Under the pieces are notes generated by a model that did not search any database, was not told where the DNA came from, and worked only from the letters and a program-made list of their open reading frames with translations. The translations under genes and the position numbers were made by a program. From Agrobacterium tumefaciens (lineage in GTDB: Bacteria > Pseudomonadota > Alphaproteobacteria > Rhizobiales > Rhizobiaceae), in NCBI RefSeq assembly GCF_009649785.1, contig NZ_WJOK01000017.1, positions 61,779 to 125,778 on the forward strand: 64,000 bases of DNA. Direction: 5' to 3'. Positions 43,931 to 52,780 of the stretch are shown piece after piece (positions within the stretch are counted from its first letter, which is position 1; every line of letters starts with the position of its first letter).

Positions 43931-44983
43931 ATGACAATTGCTGCCCGCAACGCCGAGGCCATCGGTGCGCACCGGCTGCGCGAGCGCCGTCGCTGGCGTG
44001 TCGTCTCTATCTTCTTCGTGTTGATGGCGGTGAGCCTCGTTCTCGATATCGCCACTGGTCCTTCGCTGCTGTCGCCCGCCGAAGTGGTGAAGTCGCTGAC
44101 CGGCCTTGGCGAACGGGCCGCCATGACCGATTCCATCGTGCGCGGCCTTCGCCTGCCCATGGCGTTGATGGCGCTTGCCGTCGGTGCGGCACTCGGGGCA
44201 GGCGGCGCGCAAATGCAGACCCTGCTCAATAATCCCATGGCGAGCCCCTATACGCTCGGTATGGCCGCAGCGGCCGGTTTCGGTGCGGCGCTGGTACTGG
44301 CGCTTGGCGGTCTTGGGCTGGATGCCATGATTGCCGTTCCGCTGGGCGCGTTCGTCTTTTCCATGCTCGCAGCACTTTTTCTCTTCACGCTGGCCTCCAT
44401 GCGGCAGATGACGACCGAAACCATCATTCTCGGCGGCATCGCGCTTCTTTTCCTGTTTCAGTCGCTGCTGTCGCTCATCCAGTTCCTGTCCTCACCGGAG
44501 CTGTCCCAGCAGATCCTTTTCTGGCTGTTCGGCAGCCTGACCAAGGCGACCTGGCCGACGCTTGGCCTGACCGCTGCCGTGACCGCCCTCTGCTGCGCCC
44601 TGCTGATGGCGGATTGCTGGAAGCTGACCGCGCTCAGAATGGGGGAGATGCGGGCGGCAAGCCTCGGCATCAATGTCCGCTGGCTGCGCATGAAGGTTCT
44701 CGTCATCGTCGCCATCATGACCGCGACGGCCACCAGCTTCGTCGGCGTCATCGGTTTTATCGGGCTGGTCGCGCCGCATATCGCCCGCATGACCGTGGGC
44801 GAGGATCAGCGCTTCTTCCTGCCCATGTCGGTGCTGAGCGGCGCGCTGATGCTGTCGGCTGCCTCGATCCTCTCCAAATCGATCGTTCCCGGTGCGCTGT
44901 TCCCGGTTGGCATCGTCACGGCCATTGTCGGCGTGCCGTTTCTGATGTGGCTGATTTTCGCTCCGAAGAGGCGCGGCCGATGA
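43931..44983 (+). CDS. iron-type ABC transporter permease (FecCD/BtuC family)
   Basis: 350 aa, about nine to ten membrane segments. LRLPMALMALAVGAALGAGGAQMQTLLNNPMASPYTLG (about 75-112) is the family signature, and FVGVIGFIGLVAPHIARM the second one. It uses a single permease, so it probably works as a homodimer. Its stop overlaps the ATPase start. Confidence 0.92.
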   Translation: MTIAARNAEAIGAHRLRERRRWRVVSIFFVLMAVSLVLDIATGPSLLSPAEVVKSLTGLGERAAMTDSIVRGLRLPMALMALAVGAALGAGGAQMQTLLNNPMASPYTLGMAAAAGFGAALVLALGGLGLDAMIAVPLGAFVFSMLAALFLFTLASMRQMTTETIILGGIALLFLFQSLLSLIQFLSSPELSQQILFWLFGSLTKATWPTLGLTAAVTALCCALLMADCWKLTALRMGEMRAASLGINVRWLRMKVLVIVAIMTATATSFVGVIGFIGLVAPHIARMTVGEDQRFFLPMSVLSGALMLSAASILSKSIVPGALFPVGIVTAIVGVPFLMWLIFAPKRRGR

Positions 44984-45801
44984 TGGTTCTCGATTCGATT
45001 TCCGCCGAGCGCGGCGGACAGACTGTTGTGAAAGGGCTGTCGGCGCGTCTGGAGGCGGGGCATATTCATGCCGTCATCGGCCCAAACGGAACGGGCAAGA
45101 CGACCCTTCTGAGAGCGATCTTCGGCGATCTGCCACTTGCTGCCGGTTCGATCAGCCTCGGCGACCGCCGTCTTCGGGCCGGGGAGCGGGCGGGGCGGTA
45201 TATAAGGCAGTGGCGCGATGGCTTTGCCTACATGCCGCAGGACACCACGGCCGATATTGCGCTCAGCGTGCTGGAGGTGGTGGCACTCGGCCGGTTCGGG
45301 CGTCTGTCGTTGCATATTGACGACGAGACGCTCGACCTGGCCATGACACGCCTGCATCAGGCGGGAATAGCGCATCTGGCGGGCAGGGAGATCGCCTCCC
45401 TCAGCGGCGGGCAGCGGCAGATGGCGCTTTTCGCGCAGGTTCTGATGCGCGAGCCGCAGGCGATGCTGCTGGACGAGCCGGTCAGCGCGCTGGACCTCAA
45501 GCATCAGGTGGCGCTTCTCGATCTGGTGCGGCAGGAAACCCGCGCCAATGGCTGGGTAACGCTGGTCGTGCTGCATGATCTCAACCTCGCCTGCCAATAT
45601 GCCGACAACCTGCTGGTGATTTCCGATGGCGCATTGAAGGCGACCGGCGCGCCGGGAGATATCGTCACGCCGAAGCTCATTTCCGAGACCTACGGGGTGG
45701 CGGTGGAAGTTTTGCGGGACAGGCGCGGCAATCCCGTCATTCAGCCGGCTGGCGACCCGCTGCCCGAACATTTGAAAACCCTTGAAGGAATAATTGCATG
45801 A
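44980..45801 (+). CDS. iron-type ABC transporter ATPase (FecE/FhuC family)
   Basis: 273 aa. Walker A GPNGTGKTT, signature LSGGQRQMA, Walker B AMLLDEPVSALDL, H-loop VVLHDLN. The start overlaps the permease stop (ATGA), and its own stop overlaps the pseudoazurin start by four bases, so all three are translationally coupled. Confidence 0.93.
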   Translation: MMVLDSISAERGGQTVVKGLSARLEAGHIHAVIGPNGTGKTTLLRAIFGDLPLAAGSISLGDRRLRAGERAGRYIRQWRDGFAYMPQDTTADIALSVLEVVALGRFGRLSLHIDDETLDLAMTRLHQAGIAHLAGREIASLSGGQRQMALFAQVLMREPQAMLLDEPVSALDLKHQVALLDLVRQETRANGWVTLVVLHDLNLACQYADNLLVISDGALKATGAPGDIVTPKLISETYGVAVEVLRDRRGNPVIQPAGDPLPEHLKTLEGIIA

Positions 45802-46253
45802 AACGATTTTTGATGACGTTTGCCGCGGCTTTGGCCGTAACCTTTTCTGTCGCGCCGTCCTTTGCTGCCGAACACAAGGTGCTGATGCTCAATTACGGCA
45901 CGGACGGCAGCATGGTGTTTGAGCCTTCCTATGTAAAGGCAGAGCCCGGCGACACCATCACCTTCGTGCCGCAAAATTCCAGCCATTACGTGCAGTCCTA
46001 TGCCGTTCCGGAAGGCGTAACGCCGTGGAAAGGCAAGCTCGATGAGGCCTTCACCGTTACCGTCGAGAAGGAAGGCGTCTATCTCTATTATTGCCCACCG
46101 CATCTGATGATGGCGATGATCGGTGTGATCCAGGTCGGCAAGCCCGTCAATCTGGAAGCGGTCAGGCAAAAGGCGGAGAAGCTGCGCCCCAAACTGGTCA
46201 TGAAGGGCGAAAGGCTGGACGCGGCTCTGGCACAGGTAACGCCGGCGCAATGA
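45798..46253 (+). CDS. pseudoazurin-like blue copper protein
   Basis: 151 aa with a signal peptide (cleavage near SFA/AEHK). Type 1 copper ligands are all present at pseudoazurin positions: His63, Cys99, His102 and Met107 (C-PP-H-LMMA-M). It is a periplasmic one-electron carrier, usually donating to nitrite or nitrous oxide reductase. Here it overlaps an iron-type ABC transporter gene and no denitrification gene is near, which suggests a redox step in metal uptake. Confidence 0.9.
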   Translation: MKRFLMTFAAALAVTFSVAPSFAAEHKVLMLNYGTDGSMVFEPSYVKAEPGDTITFVPQNSSHYVQSYAVPEGVTPWKGKLDEAFTVTVEKEGVYLYYCPPHLMMAMIGVIQVGKPVNLEAVRQKAEKLRPKLVMKGERLDAALAQVTPAQ

Positions 46254-46369
46254 CGCCATCTCCGTGCTCGACCGGATGGGACGCTCGATCCCTCTTATCT
46301 CGCTCGCCGGGTGTGTGAAGCAGCCCACACGAAAAAATTGGCTGCAATCACCATAACAAGGATAAACCA

Positions 46370-46867
46370 ATGGCAAATAAACTAGTCGAAACGACATTGA
46401 ACGACCTGCTCAACGGCGAATTGCGCGCCCACCACGCCTATCTTCAGGCGGCCGCCTGGGCGGCTGAGCGCAATCTCGATGGTTGCTACAAGTTTCTGCT
46501 TGGCCATGCTGCCGAAGAGCTGGAGCATATGCACCGTATCTTCAGCTTTCTGAACGATCTCGGAGCTCCAGTTATTTTCACCGAGCTACCTGCCCCACAG
46601 GTTACCGCAAACGATATCAAGGGGTTGTTTGCAATTGTCGCGCAACACGAATCGCGTGTCACCGCCGCCATCAACGCGGCGGTTGATCTCGCGCGGTCTG
46701 AAAAAGACCATGCGACCACATCCTTCCTGCAATGGTTCGTGAACGAACAGCATGAGGAGGACAGCCTGTGCCGCACGATAATGGGCAAGATCGAGCTGAT
46801 CGGTGACGGTCCCAATGCGCTTTATCTGATTGACCGCGAAATCGGCGAACTGGCTGAAAAGGCCTGA
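46370..46867 (+). CDS. ftn: ferritin (FtnA-like, non-haem)
   Basis: 165 aa resembling E. coli FtnA: NGELRAHHAYLQAAAWA, HAAEELEHMHRIF with the ferroxidase Glu/His, and FLQWFVNEQHEEDSLC. It oxidises Fe(II) and stores iron in a 24-mer shell. No haem-binding Met is apparent at the bacterioferritin position. It follows the iron-type transport operon by 116 bases, giving a coherent iron block. Confidence 0.88.
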   Translation: MANKLVETTLNDLLNGELRAHHAYLQAAAWAAERNLDGCYKFLLGHAAEELEHMHRIFSFLNDLGAPVIFTELPAPQVTANDIKGLFAIVAQHESRVTAAINAAVDLARSEKDHATTSFLQWFVNEQHEEDSLCRTIMGKIELIGDGPNALYLIDREIGELAEKA

Positions 46868-46892
46868 AGGCTGCGCAGCATTCACTGATATT

Positions 46893-46921
46893 CCACAAGC
46901 TGCATCAAACGCAGCTTGTGG
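46893..46921. terminator. hairpin between ferritin and the 67-aa gene
   Basis: A perfect 11-bp stem CCACAAGCTGC/GCAGCTTGTGG with a seven-base loop between convergent genes. Confidence 0.6.
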
Positions 46922-46926
46922 CTGGT

Positions 46927-47130
46927 TCAGTCACTTCCCAAATCCGGCGTCCATCCACGCGTATAGCCTTTTCCCATGATGGCAACCGCAAGGGAAAGCT
47001 GTTCCTGCAAATGTTCGATTTCGCCCAGCAGCGTTTCAACAGCCGCCTTCGCATCGCCATCATGACACTGGATGACATATCCAGCTATGTCGTCAGGCCG
47101 TACAGGGGTGATTTTTTCCGCATCGGGCAT
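46927..47130 (-). CDS. small hypothetical protein
   Basis: 67 aa, acidic, with a helical EIEHLQEQLSLAVAIM segment and no recognisable family. AGAGG lies upstream of the ATG at somewhat long spacing, and the frame faces the ferritin terminator neatly. Moderate support only. Confidence 0.5.
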   Translation of the reverse strand: MPDAEKITPVRPDDIAGYVIQCHDGDAKAAVETLLGEIEHLQEQLSLAVAIMGKGYTRGWTPDLGSD

Positions 47131-47300
47131 ATCGGTTGACCTCTCGTTTGTTCACTAAATGTTCTAATTTTAGCAGAGAGTCAACAAGGCAAATGCGTGC
47201 CGTCTCTGGACGGTCACAGGCTTTGCAATAAGAGTATATTTCTGGAATTATCGTTGAATGCACTCGCGCCTGCCACGGCCTCGCACCGCAGTGTCAAGCG

Positions 47301-47561
47301 TCAATGAACGGATGGATCTTCGCCGTCCAGGAAGCTGCGAATTCCATCTTTCTCACAGGTGGCCAGGAATTCTTCCCAGGCGTCCTTGTCTGTCGTGAAA
47401 GGTTCTTCCCAGGTGGTGACATCATCATGCTCGCTGATAACCTCGAGCGTCCAATCCTGCTGGGTGCCGGCCGGCCGGTAGATATCAACCAGAACCGTGA
47501 TACCGTCGTCTTCAAATTCGCCTGAGAATTCCGAGTGTTCAATTTTTGTTTTTTTGACCAT
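47301..47561 (-). CDS. small hypothetical acidic protein
   Basis: 86 aa, soluble, rich in Asp/Glu/Trp (VDIYRPAG, DWTLEVISEHDDVTTWEEPF, DAWEEFLATCEKDG). No family that I recognise. ATG 47561 has GAGG upstream. It lies downstream of tRNA-Pro on the same strand. Confidence 0.6.
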   Translation of the reverse strand: MVKKTKIEHSEFSGEFEDDGITVLVDIYRPAGTQQDWTLEVISEHDDVTTWEEPFTTDKDAWEEFLATCEKDGIRSFLDGEDPSVH

Positions 47562-47650
47562 CACAGCACACCTCGTTCTCAGGCTTGGATAAACGCACAC
47601 CCAGACCGCATCTTGTCAATTCGCGCATGGCGCCGGCGAGAATGTGGCTG

Positions 47651-47685
47651 AAAAAATTATAGCCAGCTCTGGGGGAACTGGCTAT
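47651..47685 (-). terminator. terminator of tRNA-Pro
   Basis: An 8-bp stem ATAGCCAG/CTGGCTAT; on the minus strand it is followed by an AATTTTTT tract. Confidence 0.8.
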
Positions 47686-47699
47686 CTATCTGTTTTTAA

Positions 47700-47776
<77 letters not shown>

Positions 47777-47933
47777 AACCTGAAAGCCGTTTATATATAA
47801 GCCTGTTAGGGCGCAAGCGGAAAATAGCCTTTTCTTGAAAAAAGGAATAAAGGCTGTGGACGGTGAGCAGGGGACTTTCTTCCCGAAGATGTTGCCCGTC
47901 AAACGCGTGACACATCATCCTTCCATCATGGCG

Positions 47934-47958
47934 GGAACCTGCCGTGTTCTTTGGCGTT
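47934..47958 (+). promoter_or_regulatory. EcfG-type promoter of the DUF1269 gene
   Basis: GGAAC (47934-47938), 16-bp spacer, CGTT (47955-47958), an exact match 38 bases before the gene. Confidence 0.65.
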
Positions 47959-47995
47959 CCAATCTAAGCGAAACTGAAATTCAGGGAGATGAAAC

Positions 47996-48532
47996 ATGTC
48001 CGAACTCGTCGTTGTCGGTTTTGACGGAACGGAAGAGGCCGACCGGGTCCTTCTGAAACTTGCTGGAATGAAAAAAGAATATCTGGTCGATCTGGAAGAT
48101 GCCGTCGTCGTCGTTCGCGATGAAAACGGCAAGGTGCACCTGAAGCAGAGCGTCAATCTGACGGCGATCGGTGCAAGCTCCGGTTTTCTCTCCGGTGGTC
48201 TCTGGGGCGGCCTCGTTGGCCTGCTGTTCCTCAATCCGCTCGCGGGATTTGCGATTGGCGGCGCGATCGGTGCGGGAACGGGTGCGCTTGCGGGGTCGCT
48301 GACGGATTACGGCATCGACGACGATTTCATCAAATCTCTGGGTGAAACCATCCCGAATGGCTCTTCGGCGTTGTTCGTGCTGATCCGCAAGGTGCAGCCG
48401 GAAAAGGTGATGGCGGAACTGGAGGGTCTTCGTGGGCGGGTCATCAAAACCTCGCTTTCGCCAGAGCAGGAAGCGCAACTGCAAAAGGCGCTTTCCGGCG
48501 GAACGGAACAAGCCGCAGCGCCTGCCGTCTGA
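47996..48532 (+). CDS. DUF1269 membrane protein
   Basis: 178 aa. A soluble N-terminal domain is followed by a glycine-rich hydrophobic hairpin (GGLWGGLVGLLFLNPLAG then GGAIGAGTGALAGSLTDYGI) typical of DUF1269, then a C-terminal domain ending VIKTSLSPEQEAQL. Function unknown; the family is often stress-induced. GGGAGA lies before the ATG, and an EcfG-type promoter precedes it. Confidence 0.82.
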   Translation: MSELVVVGFDGTEEADRVLLKLAGMKKEYLVDLEDAVVVVRDENGKVHLKQSVNLTAIGASSGFLSGGLWGGLVGLLFLNPLAGFAIGGAIGAGTGALAGSLTDYGIDDDFIKSLGETIPNGSSALFVLIRKVQPEKVMAELEGLRGRVIKTSLSPEQEAQLQKALSGGTEQAAAPAV

Positions 48533-48628
48533 ACGAGGCAAGGAGAAGATGCTGCGGCATGTTTTATGTCGCAGCAGATCTATAAAAGTGCGGTGGCGCT
48601 CTTTGCGACCCTCGCCGGAAACGTTGGC

Positions 48629-49288
48629 TTAAACCGTCAGCGTTCCGGTTTTAGGCTGCGGCCAGGTCAGATAATAATACCGACTACCGACATTGCCAAA
48701 AAATGCATTGTCGCCGGAAATACTGTCGACATAGGCGCCACCGGTGGTCTTGGCATAAGCGGAACCGTCGCGCTTGAGGTGGTCCTTCAGAAAATCGCTC
48801 CAGCCGGTCGTGGTGATCTCGGTTGCCGGTTTTGAGGTGGTTGTCTTGTCGGCCTCCACGTCCCAGGCTTTTATCTTTGCGCCTTCGGTCGGATCGGAGA
48901 CTGTCAGCGTTCCAGCGGCCAGCGCTTCCAGCATTGCCTTGGCTTGCGTAGCCTTGCTTGGGTCCTTGGAGAGTTCTTCCAGCGTCGCCTTCAGGCTTGT
49001 CATGAAACTGGCCTGTGTAATGTCGCCGGATGGCGCCTGTGTGCTGGTGTCGTCGGTCTCCGCGTCAGGGCCGGAGACTTGCGCATATTGCGCCAGAAGC
49101 TGTGTCAGCCGCGTATTGGTGGAGGAGGGCGAGGTGTCGATCCCGTAGGAGTCGAGGATCGCAGTTCGTGGCGAGGAGGTCGAAGCGGAATTGTCCTCCT
49201 GCTCCTTGATGGCCTTGAGTGCGAGTTTGGTGGAGTTGATGCGTGTGGACAGGTCGACGGAGGAGACCATTGCGCTCACTGTTTCCAT
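48629..49288 (-). CDS. hypothetical protein, Ser/Thr-rich
   Basis: 219 aa, no signal peptide or membrane segment, rich in Thr/Ser/Ala with a helical middle (QASFMTSLKATLEELSKDPSKATQAKAMLEAL). Not recognised; composition suggests a secreted or structural protein, but that is a guess. The start is uncertain, ATG 49288 or 49270. A large hairpin lies upstream. Confidence 0.55.
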   Translation of the reverse strand: METVSAMVSSVDLSTRINSTKLALKAIKEQEDNSASTSSPRTAILDSYGIDTSPSSTNTRLTQLLAQYAQVSGPDAETDDTSTQAPSGDITQASFMTSLKATLEELSKDPSKATQAKAMLEALAAGTLTVSDPTEGAKIKAWDVEADKTTTSKPATEITTTGWSDFLKDHLKRDGSAYAKTTGGAYVDSISGDNAFFGNVGSRYYYLTWPQPKTGTLTV

Positions 49289-49368
49289 GATCAGGCCGAT
49301 ACACGTCATGCATACCGAACCGGCTCGGCGAAGATCCTCGATCCCGCCTTTCGTCTCCTCTCATAAGA

Positions 49369-49416
49369 AGACCGGGTGTATCCCCAGCCGTCTCAAGCTT
49401 GGGATGCACCCGGTCT
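49369..49416. repeat. long inverted repeat upstream of the hypothetical gene
   Basis: A 16-bp stem (49369-49384 with 49401-49416, one G-U pair) around a 16-base loop. It may terminate the minus-strand gene ending at 49540 or act in the 5' region of the gene starting at 49288. No T run follows. Confidence 0.55.
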
Positions 49417-49539
49417 AATAGCCGAACTTTGCGCGACGCTTGCGGACATATAGTGCGTCTCTAATGAACGGAAGCGTTGGACGCACTCAATGCCTTGGTT
49501 TCAGTCATGAAACCGCTACGCATTTTTTACTGGAAGTGC

Positions 49540-49689
49540 TCAGTTTTCCTGCACGGAAACACCGTTCGGGCCGATATTCATCTCGATCCCCTTCGGTTTG
49601 CTTTCTTCGTGCCAGACATAGGCTCCAAGCCCGACAAGAACCACCAGAAGTGCGCCAATGATAAAATAGAGATTATTCGTCTGCGTCAT
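49540..49689 (-). CDS. 49-residue membrane protein, stress-promoter linked
   Basis: 49 aa: a single membrane helix (LYFIIGALLVVLVGLGAYVW), then HEESKPKGIEMNIGPNGVSVQ, a short conserved-looking tail probably in the periplasm. GGGGAG seven bases before ATG 49689. An exact EcfG-type promoter starts 63 bases upstream. Confidence 0.75.
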   Translation of the reverse strand: MTQTNNLYFIIGALLVVLVGLGAYVWHEESKPKGIEMNIGPNGVSVQEN

Positions 49690-49727
49690 AGGATGTCTCC
49701 CCGTTTGACAATCATGATCGCGGGCTA

Positions 49728-49752
49728 AACGCATGAAATAATGTAAGGTTCC
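49728..49752 (-). promoter_or_regulatory. EcfG-type promoter of the 49-aa gene
   Basis: Minus strand: GGAAC (49752-49748), 16-bp spacer, CGTT (49731-49728), an exact match. Confidence 0.65.
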
Positions 49753-49767
49753 GTAAGGGGAAGGACT

Positions 49768-51009
49768 TTAGGTGGCACTTCTGCTTTGGCGCAGGCTTTC
49801 GCGCTTTTCCAGAGCCATGCATCCCCACAATATGCCGAGCAGCAGGAAGAAATGCCGCCAGTGGTCGGTGTCAATGACGTTGCCGATCATCACATGCCCG
49901 ACAAAGGTTACCCAGGAAATGATGAGAAACGGCTGCCAGGGCCGCTGGCGCAGCAGCAGTTTGAAGCAGGCGGCAATGGTCCAGCAGATCAGCGTGAGAT
50001 AGATGACGAAGCCGAACCAGCCATGCGTGGTCAGGCTCTTCAGCCAGATATTATGTTCCGCGGCGGGAAAGATGTCGTCGAACACCATGGGGCCGATGCC
50101 GAGCGGATGTTCCATCGCCATCAGGAAACCGAGATAGTGGCGGGCAAAACGTCCGAGATGGCCGCCATCATAGGATTGCACCGCCGAGGCGCGGCTGGAG
50201 AACAGGTCTGCTACCTGCTTGAATTGCAGGGCGATGATGACGGCTGCCACCATCAATGCCACGGCGACGAGAAACAGAACGAGGATTTTCAGCCGGAATG
50301 CCGCCGTACGCTCTTTCAGCAGCATGACGAAAACCAGAAGCACTGCCGAAAACAGGAAAAGGCCCCATGCGGCGCGTGAAAACGACAGGAACACGGCAAG
50401 AGACAGAATGAGCAGGCCAAGGATCCGCCATGGCGCATGCATCGCCTTGCCGGAGAGCAGGCCGTAAATCAGGTACAGCGACGGCGTCACCAGGAAGGGA
50501 CCGAAGACGTTCGGGTCCTGAAAGGCGCCCTTGGCGCGATCGTAAAGGGTAAAGACCTCGAAACCGGGAATGGCGTGAAAATATCCGATGATGCCGAGCA
50601 GGGAGGTAATCAACGCTGCGGCGAGCCAGGCCCGGAAAATCAGCAGCAGCCGCTGGTGCTTGTCCTCGATGATCGCAGCATAAAAAACCGAGGTCAGCGC
50701 CAGAAAGGTCGACACGGCGAGATAAAGCGGCCCCTCGTCGAGATTGGCCATGGTGGTCAGCGAAAGATAACCGCCGACATTGAAGGCAAGCAGCAGGCAC
50801 AAAAGCAGGACGACGGTGCGCGAAAGGCGCAATCCCAGCAGGAACCAGATGGCTACTTGCCCCACCATCATCAGCTCATAGGGCGCCGGTTCGGAAATCA
50901 CGAAGCCGGAAAGAAAGACGCCGAAGGCAATGAAGAACGCGCCGACCAGCCGCATGGCAGCAAGCGGTGCGTCAAAATCCGGTGCGTGCTGGTAACCGGT
51001 GTGGGTCAA
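49768..51009 (-). CDS. O-antigen polymerase/ligase-like membrane protein (Wzy-type)
   Basis: 413 aa, about 11 hydrophobic segments with a large loop containing SYDGGHLGRFARHYLGFLMAMEHPLGIGP and HNIWLKSLTTHGWFG, the Wzy_C pattern. It would polymerise repeat units at the periplasmic face. TTG at 51009 overlaps the stop of the sugar-phosphate transferase gene (TTGA), so the two are coupled. Last gene of the minus-strand polysaccharide block. Confidence 0.85.
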   Translation of the reverse strand: MTHTGYQHAPDFDAPLAAMRLVGAFFIAFGVFLSGFVISEPAPYELMMVGQVAIWFLLGLRLSRTVVLLLCLLLAFNVGGYLSLTTMANLDEGPLYLAVSTFLALTSVFYAAIIEDKHQRLLLIFRAWLAAALITSLLGIIGYFHAIPGFEVFTLYDRAKGAFQDPNVFGPFLVTPSLYLIYGLLSGKAMHAPWRILGLLILSLAVFLSFSRAAWGLFLFSAVLLVFVMLLKERTAAFRLKILVLFLVAVALMVAAVIIALQFKQVADLFSSRASAVQSYDGGHLGRFARHYLGFLMAMEHPLGIGPMVFDDIFPAAEHNIWLKSLTTHGWFGFVIYLTLICWTIAACFKLLLRQRPWQPFLIISWVTFVGHVMIGNVIDTDHWRHFFLLLGILWGCMALEKRESLRQSRSAT

Positions 51010-52559
51010 TAGGCATTTTCCGATTTGAGCAGCCGGATCGGCGTCAGGAACAGGATCTTGAGATCGAGAAGCAGCGACCAGTTCTCGATATAATAGAGAT
51101 CGTATTCGGTGCGGAACTTGATCTTGTCGCCGTGGTCAATCTCACCACGCCAGCCATTGATCTGCGCCCAGCCGGTAACACCGGGCTTGACCTTGTGCCG
51201 GGCAAAATAATGCTCCACCACCTCGGTATATTTCAGGTCGCCCGTCTGGGCGTGCACGGCGTGCGGACGCGGCCCGACCAGTGAAAGATCGCCGTAAAGA
51301 ACGTTGAAAAGCTGTGGCAGCTCGTCCATCGAGGATTTTCGCAGGAACCGCCCGACCGGCGTGACACGCGGATCGTTTTTCGTGACGGCCTTTTTTGCCG
51401 TGGGATCGCTGAGTTCCGTATACATGGAACGGAACTTCCAGACATTGATCGTTTCATTGTTGAAGCCATGACGCTTCTGCTTGAAGAACACCGGGCCTTT
51501 GGATGTCGTCTTGACGGCAATCGCCGCGCCAAGCATCACCGGCCACAACAGAACGATGCCGATAATGCTGAAGACGATGTCGAACACCCTTTTCCCCACC
51601 GAATCCCAGTCGCGTATCGGCTTGTCGAACACGTCGAGCATCGGCACTGCGCCGACATGGGAATAGGCGCGGGGGCGGAAACGCAATTTGTTGGCATGCG
51701 CCGCGATACGGATATCGACGGGTAGCACCCACAGCTTGCGCAGGAGCTGGAGGATACGCGCCTCGGCACTGAGCGGCAGGGCGATGATCAGCATGTCGAG
51801 CTTCGTCAGGCGGGCGAATTCCACCAGTTCCGCGAAGGTGCCGAGCTTGGGGTAGCCGGCAACCACATCGGGCGAACGCTCGCTTTTCCGGTCGTCGAAA
51901 ATGCCGCAGATGCGGATATCATTGTCCGTTTGCTGTTCGAGCGAGCGGATGAGGTCCTTGGCGGCATCGCCGCCACCGACGATCACGGCGCGACGCTCCA
52001 TCACGCCGTTGCGGCCCCAGTGGCGAATGGCGAAGCCGAGGATCAGCCGTCCGGTGAAAATGGCGATTGCGCCGGTGGCGTACCAGATGGCAAAAGTCTG
52101 CCAGGAATGCAGCGCTTCCGGCAAAAACAGGAGAAGGATGCCGGCGACGGTGACGAAGGACAGGCAGACGGCGCCCTGAATGCGGGCAAACATTTTCAGC
52201 GGCGCGCGCAGCGTCGGCAACTGGTAACAGTCGCCGGCCTGCAAAAGAAACACGCAAACCGCCGCGCCCAGCACCCCAATGCCGAAAACCGCAAGAAAGG
52301 TTTCAAGCCCCTGCCGCGCAGCGATGCCGTTGACGATGGCCGCGATGATCGCAAGCATCGAAAATTCGAGAAGACGCAATTGGCCGATGACCATGTTTGG
52401 CGAATGGTTGCCGGCGCGAAGCTGGTTGGCGATCTGCCGTGCAAGTGGATTGAGAACAACGCTTTCCGATGCGGAAGGCTCACCCGCATCCCGCCCGGAG
52501 ATTTGCTGGCGCAACGTCGCCAGATCGAATTCAAGTCTTCCCTTGTCAGCCTTGGTCAT
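51006..52559 (-). CDS. uppE: polyprenyl glycosylphosphotransferase (WcaJ/UppE-like)
   Basis: 517 aa: four N-terminal membrane segments, a CoA-binding-like middle (VIVGGGDAAKDLIRSLEQ) and the C-terminal bacterial sugar transferase domain: KRVFDIVFSIIGIVLLWP, KFRSMYTE, RKSSMDELPQLFNVLYGDLSLVGPRPH. It loads the first sugar phosphate onto undecaprenyl phosphate. Its place and type match UppE of the Agrobacterium unipolar polysaccharide cluster. The start is uncertain, ATG 52559 or further upstream. Confidence 0.88.
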   Translation of the reverse strand: MTKADKGRLEFDLATLRQQISGRDAGEPSASESVVLNPLARQIANQLRAGNHSPNMVIGQLRLLEFSMLAIIAAIVNGIAARQGLETFLAVFGIGVLGAAVCVFLLQAGDCYQLPTLRAPLKMFARIQGAVCLSFVTVAGILLLFLPEALHSWQTFAIWYATGAIAIFTGRLILGFAIRHWGRNGVMERRAVIVGGGDAAKDLIRSLEQQTDNDIRICGIFDDRKSERSPDVVAGYPKLGTFAELVEFARLTKLDMLIIALPLSAEARILQLLRKLWVLPVDIRIAAHANKLRFRPRAYSHVGAVPMLDVFDKPIRDWDSVGKRVFDIVFSIIGIVLLWPVMLGAAIAVKTTSKGPVFFKQKRHGFNNETINVWKFRSMYTELSDPTAKKAVTKNDPRVTPVGRFLRKSSMDELPQLFNVLYGDLSLVGPRPHAVHAQTGDLKYTEVVEHYFARHKVKPGVTGWAQINGWRGEIDHGDKIKFRTEYDLYYIENWSLLLDLKILFLTPIRLLKSENAY

Positions 52560-52780
52560 TGCTTTGGTCCGCACCCTCCAGCCCATCGGCCCGAAAATCG
52601 GAATCGATTTTCGAAGGGAACGATGCGCAACTTCAAAGTGGTAGAGCACAGTTTTCGCATCCGTGCGGATACGTGCGCTCTACGAGCAGGAAACTAGCCG
52701 AAACATGCTAAGAAACGTTTATGATGAGTTTCTACAGGACGGCGGAATATACAATTAAAAATCGTGTTTTTGAAATGTTT
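52560..52780 (-). promoter_or_regulatory. gap between glycosyltransferase and uppE with a 10-bp direct repeat
   Basis: 221 bases break the minus-strand block here. GTTTCTACAG occurs at 52728-52737 and again at 52777-52786, the second copy crossing the end of the glycosyltransferase gene. It may hold a separate promoter for uppE and the polymerase gene. Confidence 0.35.

Noticed and set aside
46370..46867. Calling the ferritin a bacterioferritin
   Set aside because: The sequence tracks E. coli FtnA and the haem-ligand Met position is not evident.
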